Origin: Phoenix dactylifera
Taxonomy: Eukaryota; Streptophyta; Magnoliopsida; Arecales; Arecaceae
DNA: 64,000 nucleotides
Reading direction: 5' to 3'
Assembly: GCF_009389715.1 (NCBI RefSeq)
Contig: NC_052404.1
Coordinates: 12,763,756-12,827,755 of the forward strand
This document shows positions 1 to 15,630 of this stretch, in pieces. The notes under the pieces are model-generated. The model saw only the letters and a program-made list of their open reading frames with translations. It did no database searches and was not told where the DNA came from. The first letter of the stretch is position 1. The number at the start of each line of letters is the position of its first letter. The position numbers and the translations under genes are program-made.

Positions 1-243
1 CAAGAGAGCCCGACATAGATGCCGAACTTAGCTGTTGCTTCTGGGCAGCTAGAGTTGTCTCTTGATCTCCTGGTTTGTATTCCAGCTTGTTTCAAAGCAT
101 CTACTGCTCACAATCTCCCCGAGTTCTTCTCTTCTCTATAATGCCTTCCTGGTTTTCTTCTTGGCTCTGTAATCTTCCATTGTAGAACATCCTGCATTGG
201 CAAAACAATAGTTGAGAACACTAACTGAACAAATTCGGTGGGG
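1..243. other. Flanking DNA left of the Tekay-like insertion
   Basis: This is the pre-insertion flank of the large nested LTR element; it continues at 17572 on the other side. On the minus strand a splice-acceptor-like TTTGCCAATGCAG near 185-200 precedes a short open frame, so an exon of a minus-strand gene is possible. I do not recognise the product and the frame ends within about 60 bases. Confidence 0.35.
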
Positions 244-248
244 AAAGG
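244..248. repeat. Target-site duplication AAAGG (left copy)
   Basis: AAAGG lies directly before the LTR terminus at 249. The same five bases follow the other LTR terminus at 17567-17571. A 5 bp duplication is the usual footprint of Ty3 integrase. The pair proves that 249-17566 entered as one insertion. Confidence 0.85.
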
Positions 249-2056
249 TGTCGCGCCCCGAACCCGGGGCCCGGGGCGCGAGCAGACGCCGCGCACCTGC
301 AGGGCGGACCCCGCAGGCACGCAAGGCAGATAAATCAGATCAACCATCAATAACTAATTAAAGATAAATTCCAGTTTTCATATCAAATGTCCATATATAT
401 ATACATAAGTCAAAAGAAAAGTCAAAATCTACTAGCTAAATACATCATGATCACTCCATCCCGTAATCCCTATAATCATATGTCATCACCTGCAAAAATG
501 TAAATAATAGGAGTGAGTTAACAGCTCAGTAGGCAACATCATGCAATAAAGTCATCATATAACATGTCATGATGTATGTAAGAAAGCAGCTAAAACTCAT
601 GAATCTAAAGATCCACACGATAATCCGTAAATCCGATCCGAGACTCAAAATAACTTAACCACATGACTACGGCCACATCACCCAGTGGTATGGTTACACC
701 GAAGTGCCAATACAACTCTCCGAAGAGCCGCTCCACTGAGCCAACGCACCACTGTGCCGCACCCCTTGGTGCCAAACTCACACTCCACCGAGCCGCTCCG
801 AAGAGCAAAACGCACCCCTGTGCCGCCACTATTCTATCACCGGTGGTCGTGGTATCGGAACTAGTTCCTCAGTACAAGTCGACAGGGCCAACGTATCATC
901 CCATTGGTGGGGCCTAGACTATAGTCACGCGGATTTTAAAAATCAATAAATTAACTTTCCACATGGTAAATTTCCAAATCAAAGTCATGATCATACTCCC
1001 AATAATAAAGCACATAACAGTTTATGAAATTAAATATTTAATTCTAATTCTAACATATATTGCCAATAATAAAACATAACATCGACATATGCAAGATACA
1101 TGTTAAAATTCTACTTTAAAGCAATAGGTCACCTACCTGGGCTCGCTTAAAAATCCCTGCCACAAATATCACGAACCCCTGATTAAACATAAATATTAAT
1201 TATTTAATTAATTAAAAAACATAATTTAAACTAATTCCAACCCCTTAAACTCCTAAGTTCATAAATCCAAGAATGGGCCCCCAAGATCAAACATAGACCC
1301 TAAGAACAAGTAAACCAAATCCCAAAAATCAGAATCCTTTAAATCCAAAACCAATTGTGGCCCAACACAGATTAGGCCCAATTGAACCAAACCAGATTAC
1401 AGGTCCAGATCAGATCTCAGGCCCAAACCAACCCAGCCCACAGATCCAATTAGGTTCAACTCAGCCCAACACAGATCCCCAACCCAACTCAAACCAGATC
1501 TGATCAGACCAGATCAGATCAAATCTTGACGAACCAGATTATACTCACATCAGGCTAACCCAAATTTCTGACTCAGATTCAGACCCTAACCAAAACCCAT
1601 TCACTCAAACTTGGATCAAACCCCATTCACGGAATAGGTGGAACCGGTTCACAGTTTAAACCCGGTTCAAGATCTGGTTCACAAATGAGGCACAGACTTC
1701 AAAGCAAGGAAAACTCAGGAAGAATAAAGAAGAAGAAGAAGAAGAGAAGAAGAGAGAAGGAAGAGAAGAAGAAGGAGAAGAAAAAGAAGAAGAAGGGGAA
1801 GAAGGAAGAAGGGGTTGCTGGTGGTTCCGGTCGGCCCTCGGCGGTCGACCGTGGCCCTCGGCGGCGGCGCTCGGCCAGTCGCCGTCGGCCACCCCACTGT
1901 CACGAGCGGCGGAAGAGAAGAAGGAGAGAAGAAGGAGAGGAAGAAAGGGAGGAAGAGAGAGACCGGGGCTGGGAAGCCCCCCCCCCCGTTCGCCCACCTC
2001 CGGCCGAACTCGTTTCGGCCGGATTGACCTCGGCCGGCCGAAACTCACCAAAAAAA
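249..2056 (-). repeat. 3' LTR of the Tekay-like element, truncated
   Basis: It matches 4025-4316 followed by 15631 to about 17142, with roughly 1.5-2% mismatches by eye. Homology stops abruptly after the A-run near 2056. Beyond it lies protease coding sequence instead of the remaining 424 bp seen at 17143-17566 in the intact LTR. It contains a long purine tract rich in GAA/AAG (about 1725-1815). Confidence 0.85.
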
Positions 2057-3708
2057 CTGAACTCATCAATACCCGGGATCCGGAAGGTCACCCTCTTCAG
2101 AAAACAGTCTATGGTAGCGTGGTATGCAGCCAACCAATCCATACCCAAGATTACATTAAAGTCATGCAGATTCATAACAATCAAATTAGCTCTCAAATCT
2201 CTACCCTCAACTAGTACTGGACAGGAAATGCAGATCTGACTAACTGTCATCGTACTCCCAGCTGGAGTACTAATGCATAATTTCCTCTCTAAGGAAGAGT
2301 AGTGTAAATCGCACTTATGCACATATGAAGATGAGATAAAAAAATGCGTAGCACCAGAATTAAATAACACATAAGCATAAGTGAAAGATACCAACAATAT
2401 ACCTGTCACTACAGTGTTGGATGCCTAAGCATCCTGCTGAGTCAGCGCATAAATTCGTCCCTGGGTATGAGGTCCTCCTCCCCTTTGCTGCCTGGGGACA
2501 GCTGACTGAGTAACCTGTACTAGAGTGAAGAAAGTCTGTCGTTGAGGAGCTACAGAACTCGGTGGCCTCTGCGCAGATCTAGTACGAGGACAACTGGAAA
2601 TCCTGTGGCCCGGCTGACCACACCCGAAACAAACTCCAGAAACAGTCTGAGTCTGAGGGCACTCAGCTATCCGGTGGCCCTGCTGACCACACCTGAAACA
2701 CGCCCCAACACCAGGCCGTGTCTGAAGACACTCAACAGCTCTATGTCCAGTCTGGCCACACCTGAAGCATACTCCTGATATCCCCCTGCGATCCGGTGCA
2801 GTCCTCCCATGTGGAACTCGCTGCCCAGCTCCTGGACGAAACTGCATAGGTCGGCGCAGATGCCGCTCACCGTCAGAATCAAAGTCCCTGGACCTCTTCG
2901 ACTTCCCTTTCTGAGCATCCTGTGTCTCCTTCCAGATGATCTCCATATTTTTAGCTCTGTCAACTAGGTCATCATAATCAGTCGAGTGAACAGCAGCTAA
3001 ACCCTAACGCAGGCGATGCCTCAGTCCTTCCTCAAATCTATTCATCCTAGATTTAGGGTCTTGGACAAGAGATGGTGCAAAACGGGATAGTCGATCGAAC
3101 TCAGCCTCGTAGTCCTCCACAGTCATACTCCCCTGAGAGAGGCTCAGAAACTCTCTCTCCAGCTCCCTGATACGACTGGAAGGGAAATACTTGGAGTAGA
3201 AGGCCATGCGAAATTCCGGTCAGGTCACAGATCCTGCATCCTGCATCATGGTCCTCTCCACAGACTCCCACCAATGATGAGCCCGATCCTGAAGTATATA
3301 GGTGGCAAATCTGATCTTCTCCTCCTCAGTACAACCTATGGCCCTGAAGGCCTTCTCCATCTCATCTATCCAACATTCGGCCTCTTGGGGATTGGTAGTT
3401 CCTTTGAAGGCCGGAGGAGCCAACTTCCTGAACTCTGCTATACTCCTCCCCTGATCTGAAGAACTAGCAGAGGAAAATAGCTGTTGTGGCTCCCTTTGCT
3501 GCCGAACTAACCCAACAACCTCTCTGATCAGCTCCATCACCTGGGTCGGTCCTCCCATCCTGCTCTCCTGGCCATGATCTGGTCCATCCAATTCTGTCTG
3601 ATCAGTCTCGTCCTCCTGGACTCTCTCAGTCGGATGAGAAGTGGCTGGATCACTCCCGATAGTCTCGATCAGGCGGCGAGGTGCCATACGTGCACGGCGG
3701 GGCGGCAT
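2057..3708 (-). pseudogene. gag-protease remnant of the Tekay-like element
   Basis: Reading from 3708 downward, the frame encodes a basic N-terminus (MPPRRARMAPRR), a retrotransposon gag domain (LAPPAFKG through the WW and FRMAFYSKYF region), three CCHC knuckles (CFRCGQTGHRAVEC, CFRCGQQGHRIAEC, CFGCGQPGHRISSC at about 2590-2790), then an aspartic protease with LFNSGATHFF and ILGMDWL. The protease Asp of the usual D-S-G triad reads Asn here. In-frame stops interrupt it near 3218 (Trp to TGA type), just below 3007, and at 2425-2427 (TAG). After the protease it runs into antisense LTR, so no RT follows. It is dead as a coding unit. Assignment to Ty3 gag-pro is firm; the Tekay lineage is probable. 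Confidence 0.85.
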
Positions 3709-3718
3709 GCTGATACAT

Positions 3719-3945
3719 ACACAAATAACACAACATTAGGGTTAGATCCATCCACCCTAAAATTTTCTACCCCACTATCATTTCTTCACATGTGTCCCTA
3801 TATTCCTAAGTTTTTTTTTTCAATTATTATTTACACAAATAACACATCATTAGTGTTAGATCCACCCATCCATAAGATTTTCTACCCCACTCTCATTTCT
3901 TCACATGTGTCCCTATACTCCTAAGTTTTTTTTTTTTAATTATTA
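3719..3945. repeat. Two tandem copies of a 114 bp leader segment
   Basis: The segment starting ACACAAATAACAC at 3719 recurs at 3833 with a few substitutions. Both copies end in CCTAAG followed by a T-run. It lies between the PBS and gag of the Tekay-like element, so it is part of the untranslated leader. Confidence 0.8.
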
Positions 3946-4005
3946 TTATTAATTATTATATTTATTATAATTCTGTTTTAATGTCCCTAGTGATCTTTAA
4001 CCTAT

Positions 4006-4017
4006 GCTCTGATACCA
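4006..4017 (-). other. Primer-binding site, initiator-Met tRNA type (Tekay-like element)
   Basis: The minus strand reads TGGTATCAGAGC, the usual plant retrotransposon complement of the initiator methionine tRNA 3' end. It sits 7 nt inside the 5' LTR border at 4025, which sets the element orientation to minus. Confidence 0.8.
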
Positions 4018-4024
4018 ATAAATC

Positions 4025-4316
4025 TATCGCGCCCCGAACCCGGGGCCCGGTGCGCGAGCAGACGCCGCGCACCTGCAGGGCGGACCCCGCAGGCACGCAA
4101 GGCAGATAAATCAGATCAACCATCAATAACTAATTAAAGATAAATTTCAGTTTTCATATCAAATGTCCATATATATATACATAAGTCAAAAGAAAAGTCA
4201 ATATCTACTAGCTAAATACATCATGATCACTCCATCCCGTAATCCCTATAATCATATGTCATCACCTGCAAAAATATAAATAATAGGGGTGAGTTAACAG
4301 CTCAGTAGGCAACATC
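4025..4316 (-). repeat. 5' LTR of the Tekay-like element, first part
   Basis: It matches 249-540. The terminal TG is changed to TA here. It is interrupted at 4316/4317 by the copia insertion and resumes at 15631. Confidence 0.85.
4312..4316. repeat. Target-site duplication ACATC of the copia element (left copy; right copy 15626-15630)
   Basis: The uninterrupted 3' LTR of the host element reads GGCAACATCATGCAATAAAG near 530-550. That gives the empty-site sequence and confirms ACATC was duplicated on insertion. Confidence 0.88.
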
Positions 4317-6924
4317 TGAAAGTGAATCCTAGGTTCTTCGGTGTTTAGCATGCTGAATTTTTTTTTTTTTTGAAAACCATGGCTGAACCTGATCGGATTG
4401 CCTACGTACCCCTTCATAAGGGGGATCAAGCCATACGTAGTTCTTTTTAAGTTTTAAAACGCAGCAAAAAAACCGAATCAAACAATTTAATTCATGCATG
4501 CTTACAAGATCAAATCTAGAAATCAGCACCTTAAGAAAACATAGGATTATGCAGGAATCGTTTAAACAATTATGCTAAAACTTTTATGCATGATTAACTA
4601 TCAGATCTGAAACTTAAGAACTCTATTCCAATTAATCTCCGAATATCCATCGAATGGATTCTGGAGATATCTCCGTGAGGAGCCCCAAAAGAGGATAAAA
4701 CCTCGGAGAATTGGACCTAGACCTTGACACCATAATAAATGATTAATGCTAGATTAATACCTTTTATGATGGATAAAAGTTGTGAATCTGATTCTTGACT
4801 TCGCAGCCACGTACACGAATGGCCTCTACGAGAAGTACACGCGAAGTCCTGAAGGATCTTCTTCCGCAACAGTGCTAGCAGCTGCAGAACACTTGAAAGC
4901 TGAAATCTGCCCGCCGGGATTCAATCAACTCTTGATCAATCGTCTTGAAGCAGATAGAGATGAGGTTTGTAAGGAAAGTAGAGGACTCAGATCTGATCTT
5001 GAATCTTCTAGATATTTGCCTTGAAAACCCTATCTAAAATGGAGAAGAAGAGGAGGAGGAGGCGGGTGAGGAAGAAGGCTGCAATGGATGTGTTTTTGGT
5101 GCCCATGTTTGACCCCTTTTAATGGCCTCCGAATTTTCATTCAAAATTCGAAATTTATTTTCAGAAAACCTCTTTTAGTTGGCACATGCAAAGGAATAGG
5201 AACAACCCAAATCAGATCTCAACCAAATCTGATTTAAATTCAAATTTTAAACACATGTGCAAGAGGGAAGGAATTTGAAATCCATGCGGCAAGGTAAAAC
5301 ACTTCATAATTTCGAAATAACCTCTTGAAATTCGAATTTTATCCATTCAAAAACTCAGACGCCACCTTGGCTGATGGTTTGAGTGATTAAAATCATTTAA
5401 CACATTGCTTAATGTTTGAATTTAAATTCAAATAACAAACAATGTCGCCATGTGTCAAGCAATGGGTCCATGTGCCATGCAATAATTTTGGTTTATTTAA
5501 AATTCATGAAATCCAATTCCATGTCACCAATAATTGCCACATCATCTGAGCCTAATCCCCTTGGGTTGCACCTAATCAAATTTGGTCAAACCCGAATTAA
5601 AACAAAGCAATTTGGTTGAACCCAATCTAATCAGGTCAGACCCTGATTGAGCTCAAATTGAATCCAATTCAATTTTGGCTCATGCAAACTCAATCAAATT
5701 GAATTATTACTTTGTGTTGGACCTAATTCAATTAGGTCAATCCCCAATTAAGAACAAATTAATTTAAAATTAATTTGATCAGCTTAAGTCCTTTTTGGTT
5801 CTGACCTAATCCAATCAGGTCAAAATCCTGATTGAGCCCAAACTTGAATCCAATTCAATTTGGCTCATCCTTAGCACAATTACTCAATCAAATTGAGTTT
5901 ATTAGTAATTTAATTACTAATTAATCCTTCAATAATTACTTTAATTATTTTATAAGATAATTTGCCAATCAAATTGACCAAATTACCCCTGAATGATTCT
6001 TAATCATTCATCAGCTTTCTTGATCAATCAGGAATCTTCTATGCGTGTGACCTCATAGGTTCGAACCTAAGCCGATAGTATAAGAACAATTTTCTACACT
6101 AATCGATGTGACCATCTAGCAATGGTACCCGACGTCCGGATAGGTCGAATATATGCGAAGCAAATATTCTGGAACCCTGAACTATGGTTACTGTATAATT
6201 CAATCCCTTTGACTCCTAATGCCAGGATGACTTAGAGCTCACTGTCAACCCTATAATTAGTACATCCATTATGTGATCAACTTTAGATATCCCGTGACTC
6301 CTCACTGGGATTACCCTGGCCAAGGTTTTGCTAAATTAATCACAAGACATTATCTCCTGTTTTCAGGAGGGGTCAATTCCATCTTGACTCACAACTGACT
6401 ACGCAAGTACTTGACTGCACCCAGTGACTTTCCGTCACTGAATTAGAAATTCAGGTAGTCCGGTACCAAAGTACAGTGAGTTGCTTGCTAGTCACAGGTT
6501 GCGGTCTCAGGTCAGAGGGCCAAACTTATACCCATATCCACTCGGAACATCTCTCGACAGTAGAGCGTTCCGGAATTGGTCACGTTTAGTGAAATGTACT
6601 TCTACACTTCACTTGTGTGGCATACCAGTGTCTCCACACTCCTTGGTTAAGAGGACAACCAACGTATATGTCACACAACGACCTAATCTCGATAATGTTG
6701 TCGTCCTAGTAACAACATATCATTTCGTCGCAAACAAGTTTAAGGACTCAAAGATAAATCCTCCTTTATCATAACATAAGTCCTAAGGACTTCATCATAT
6801 AAGAGTTCATTTGAAGATGAAATGATGAATAATGCCAAATAACACTTTATTAATTTGTCAATTCATTTACAAAATTCAATCATCAATATGCTGACGATTG
6901 ACATTTAGGATACAAATTCCAATA
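4317..6924 (-). repeat. 3' LTR of the copia element
   Basis: It is 2608 bp and nearly identical to 13016-15625. The inner end reads CCAATA where the other LTR has CCAACA, so one terminal dinucleotide has mutated. The small frames inside it recur in both LTRs and match no protein I know, so none are called. Confidence 0.9.
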
Positions 6925-6937
6925 ACTCCCACTTAGC
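6925..6937 (-). other. Polypurine tract of the copia element
   Basis: The minus strand reads TAAGTGGGAGT directly beside the 3' LTR. The pol stop codon (6938-6940) abuts it, a compact arrangement common in copia elements. It would prime plus-strand DNA synthesis. Confidence 0.7.
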
Positions 6938-8647
6938 CTAATGCCAATCGGCACAGTATCTAATACCCATCTTCAACTTGTGTTCGTCGAACTCTTTGAT
7001 GCCGAGGACTTTGGTAAATGGGTCAGCCAGATTTTCTTTTGTGTCACTCTTCTGAAGATCAATATCACCTCGATCGATGATCTCTCGAACCAGGTGGTAG
7101 CGACGTAGAATATGCTTGGTCCGCTGATGTGCTTTGGGTTCTCTTGCTTGAGCTATGGCCCCAGTATTGTCACAAAATACAGGCACTGGACCATCAATGG
7201 AGGGTGTCACTCCAAGCTCGGTGATGAACTTCCGCAACCATACAGCTTCCTTGGCGGCATCAGATGCTGCGATATATTCTGCTTCACATGTAGAATCTGC
7301 CACTGTATGCTGCTTGGAACTCTTCCAGCAGATGGCCCCACCCTTAAGAGTGAAGATATATCCTGACACGCTCTTGCTATCATCTTGATCTGACTGAAAA
7401 CTTGAATCAGTATATCCCTCAAGTTTTAAGTCAGAATCACCATAGACAAGCCACTGATCTTTAGTATTTCTCAAATATTTAAGGATGGTTTTTACAACCT
7501 TCCAGTGGTTGCTATCTGGATCAGACTGGTATCTGCTCACTACTCCTAGTGAGTATGCCACGTCTGGTCTAGTACATGTCATGGCATACATTATAGATCC
7601 CACTGCCGAAGCATATGGAATTCTATCCATACTCTCTCTTTCTTGAGGGGTTGTCGGACAATCCCTTTTAGAGAGGTTAATTCCATGGCCCATCGGAAGA
7701 TAGCCTTTCTTGGAATTAATCATACTGAACCTATTCAGTATAGTATCAATGTATGTGGATTGGGATAATCCAAGCAATCTTCTAGATCTATCTCTATAGA
7801 TCTTCATCCCTAGGATGTAAGATGCTTCTCCCAAATCCTTCATGGCAAATTGAGATGATAGCCAAACCTTTATTCCTTGTAATGCAGGAATGTCATTCCC
7901 GATTAAAAGAATGTCATCCACATACAAAATAAGGAATATAATAACTGAACCATTTGCCCATTTATAAATGCAAGGTTCCTCTTCATTCTTAATGAAGCCA
8001 TATGTTTTGATTACCTTATCAAAACGTATATTCCAACTCCGTGAAGCTTGCTTTAATCCATAAATGGATTTTTGAAGCTTGCACACTTTAGACTCATCTG
8101 CAGATGTAAAACCTTCAGGTTGTATCATATACACTTCCTCTTCTAAATCTCCATTTAGAAATGCGGTCTTTACATCCATTTGCCAGATTTCATAGTCTAA
8201 ATATGCTGCTATCGCAAGCACAATCCGAATGGACTTGAGCATTGCCACAGAAGAAAACGCCTCGTCATAGTCAATACCATAACGTTGACGATAACCCTTG
8301 GCAACCAAACGGGCTTTATAGGTCTCTACCTTTCCGTCTGCGCCCCGTTTCCTTTTGAATATCCACTTACACCCTATGGATTTAATTCCTTCGGGTGGGT
8401 CAACTAATGTCCAAACATCATTGACCTTCATGGATTCCATTTCGGATTGCATGGCTCCAAGCCATTTATCAGAGTCATACCTCTGCATTGCATCCATATA
8501 TGTGATCGGATCCTCATCGTTTTCATCAAGTTCGATAGGATCTCCATCCCGGACCAAGAAACCGTAGTATCTGTCCGGCTGACGTGGTACTCTACCCGAT
8601 CGCCTTAATGGTGCATCTAATATGGGTTCTGGATCTGATCTAATCAA
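6938..8647 (-). pseudogene. Copia RT-RNase H segment of pol
   Basis: This frame of about 569 residues holds the linker motif RRSGRVPRQPDRYYG, the RVT_2 reverse transcriptase (KARLVAKGYRQRYGIDYDEAF, MDVKTAFLNGDLEEEVYM), the catalytic YVDDILLIGND, and a C-terminal RNase H with CEAEYIAASDAAKEAVWL. RT and RNase H catalytic residues look intact. It lies in a different frame from the gag-integrase frame upstream, so the polyprotein is broken; hence pseudogene. The annotated start is only the first Met in this frame, since copia pol is normally one polyprotein with gag. Confidence 0.88.
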
Positions 8648-8990
8648 ATCCGACTCAACTGGTTCAGTAGATGGTGTCGGATCTTCTACATGTTGAACTT
8701 CTCTAAGCTCAACTATCCATATGGGAGATCTTCCAATTGAGAAGATCCATCGACCTGAGACGAAGAGAAAGGTCTATCCATTTTCTTTAGTTATTCAGTT
8801 AAACCAATGATTCGTTAAGCCAAAGACAATGACGGAAGTAGGACAATCTCGCTTTTTTACCTGTGGGTGATCGTGAGCTCTGGTTGAACAGACACTGCTG
8901 GACTGATGACCCTTCCGTGATCTTCCTGTTCTTCCGAACAAAGGAAAGGGTCTTCTTCGGCGGATCCCTCTTGTTCCTGTTTAGTCTCCT
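8648..8990 (-). pseudogene. Disrupted integrase-RT linker region of the copia element
   Basis: In an intact copia polyprotein this stretch would join integrase to RT. No single frame spans it, and the frames on either side are offset by one. A frameshifting indel (or more than one) must lie around 8650-9050. Confidence 0.6.
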
Positions 8991-13002
<4,012 letters not shown>

Positions 13003-13014
13003 GCTCTGATACCA
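13003..13014 (-). other. Primer-binding site, initiator-Met tRNA type (copia element)
   Basis: The minus strand reads TGGTATCAGAGC, one base from the 5' LTR border at 13016. It sets the element's orientation. Confidence 0.85.
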
Positions 13015-13015
13015 C

Positions 13016-15625
13016 TGAAAGTGAATCCTAGGTTCTTCGGTGTTTAGCATGCTGAATTTTTTTTTTTTTTTTGAAAACCATGGCTGAACCTGATCAGATT
13101 GCCTACGTACCCCTTCATAAGGGGGATCAAGCCATACGTAGTTCTTTTTAAGTTTTAAAACGCAGCGAAAAAACCGAATCAAACAATTTAATTCATGCAT
13201 GCTTACAAGATCAAATCTAGAAATCAGCACCTTAAGAAATCATAGGATTATGCCGAAATCGTTTAAACAATTATGCTAAAACTTTTATGCATGATTAACT
13301 ATCAGATCTGAAACTTAAGAACTCTATTCCAATTAATCTCCGAATATCCATCGAATGGATTCTGGAGATATCTCCGTGAGGAGCCCCAAAAGAGGGTAAA
13401 ACCTCGGGGAATTGGACCTAAACCTTGACACCATAATAAATGATTAATGCTAGATTAATACCTTTTATGATGGATGAAAGTTGTGAATCTGATTCTTGAC
13501 TTCGCAGCCACGCACACGAATGGCCTCTACGAGAAGTACACGCGAAGTCCTGAAGGATCTTCTTCCGCAACAGTGCTAGCAGCTGCAGAACACTTGAAAG
13601 CTGAAATCTGCCCGCCGGGATTCAATCAACTCTTGATCAATCGTCTTGAAGCAGATAGAGATGAGGTTTGTAAGGAAAGTAGAGGACTCAGATCTGATCT
13701 TGAATCTTCTAGATATTCACCTTGAAAACCCTATCTAAAATGGAGAAGAAGAGGAGGAGGAGGCGGGTGAGGAAGAAGGCTGCAATGGATGTGTTTTTGG
13801 TGCCCATATTTGACCCCTTTTAATGGCCTCCGAATTTTCATTCAAAATTCGACATTTATTTTCAGAAAACCTCTTTTAGTTGGCACATGCAAAGGAATAG
13901 GAACAACCCAAATCAGATCTCAACCAAATCTGATTTAAATTCAAATTTTAAACACATGTGCAAGAGGGAAGGAATTTGAAATCCATGCGGCAAGGTAAAA
14001 CACTTCATAATTTCGAAATCACCTCTTGAAATTCGAATTTAATCCATTCAAAAACTCAGACGCCACCTTGGCTGATGGTTTGAGTGATTAAAATCATTTA
14101 ACACATTGCTTAATATTTGAATTTAAATTCAAATAACAAACAATGTCGCCATGTGTCAAGCAATGGGTCCATGTGCCATGCAATAATTTTGGTTTATTTA
14201 AAATTCATGAAATCCAATTCCATGTCACCAATAATTGCCACATCATCTGAGCCTAATCCCCTTGGGTTGCACCTAATCAAATTTGGTCAAACCCGAATTA
14301 AAACAAAGCAATTTGGTTGAACCCAATCTAATCAGGTCAGACCCTGATTGAGCTCAAATTGAATCCAATTCAATTTTGGCTCATGCAAACTCAATCAAAT
14401 TGAATTATTACTTTGTGTTGGACCTAATTCAATTAGGTCAATCCCCAATTAAGAACAAATTAATTTAAAATTAATTTGATCAGCTTAAGTCCTTTTTGGT
14501 TCTGACCTAATCCAATCAGGTCAAAACCCTGATTGAGCCCAAACTTGAATCCAATTCAATTTGGCTCATCCTTAGCACAATTACTCAATCAAATTGAGTT
14601 TATTAGTAATTTAATTACTAATTAATCCTTCAATAATTACTTTAATTATTTTATAAGATAATTTGCCAATCAAATTGACCAAATTATCCCTGAATGATTC
14701 TTAATCATTCATCAGCTTTCTTGATCAATCAGGAATCTTCTATGCGTGTGACCTCATAGGTTCGAACCTAAGCCGGTAGTATAAGAATAATTTTCTACAC
14801 TAATCGATGTGACCATCTAGCAATGGTACCCGACGTCCGGATAGGTCGAATATATGCGAAGCAAATATTCTGGAACCCTGAACTATGGTTACTGTATAAT
14901 TCAATCCCTTTGACTCTTAATGCCAGGATGACTTAGAGCTCACTGTCAACCCTATAATTAGTACATCCATTATGTGATTAACTTTAGATATCCCGTGACT
15001 CCTCACTGGGATTACCCTGGCCAAGATTTTGCTAAATTAATCACAAGACATTATCTCCTATTTTCAGGAGGGGTCAATTCCATCTTGACTCACAACTGAC
15101 TACGCAAGTACTTGACTGCACCCAGTGACCTTCCGTCACTGAATTAGAAATTCAGGTAGTCCGGTACCAAAGTACAGTGAGTTGCTTGCTAGTCACAGGT
15201 TGCGGTCTCAGGTCAGAGGGCCAAACTTATACCCATATCCACTCGGAACATCTCTCGACAGTAGAGCGTTCCGGAATTGGTCACGTTTAGTGAAATGTAC
15301 TTCTACACTTCACTTGTGTGGCATACCAGTGTCTCCACACTCCTTGGTTAAGAGGACAACCAACGTATATGTCACACAACGACCTAATCTCGATAATGTT
15401 GTCGTCCTAGTAACAACATATCATTTCGTCGCAAACAAGTTTAAGGACTCAAAGATAAATCCTCCTTTATCATAACATAAGTCCTAAGGATTTCATCATA
15501 TAAGAGTTCATTTGAAGATGAAATGATGAATAATGCCAAATAACACTTTATTAATTTGTCAATTCATTTACAAAATTCAATCATCAATATGCTGACGATT
15601 GACATTTAGGATACAAATTCCAACA
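13016..15625 (-). repeat. 5' LTR of the copia element
   Basis: It is 2610 bp and begins TGAAAGTGAATCC and ends TTCCAACA on the plus strand. It pairs with 4317-6924. The right border is followed by the ACATC duplication and then by resumed Tekay LTR sequence. Confidence 0.9.
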
Positions 15626-15630
15626 ACATC

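Noticed and set aside
1656-2239. Frames of 137-184 codons rich in Lys/Glu/Arg or Ser/Pro
   Set aside because: They are translations of the GAA-rich purine tract in the Tekay LTR and recur at 16746-17185 in the other LTR.
6050-6075. GGTTCGAACC, resembling a tRNA T-loop
   Set aside because: No anticodon arm or acceptor stem can be drawn around it. It lies in the copia LTR and repeats at the same place in the other LTR.
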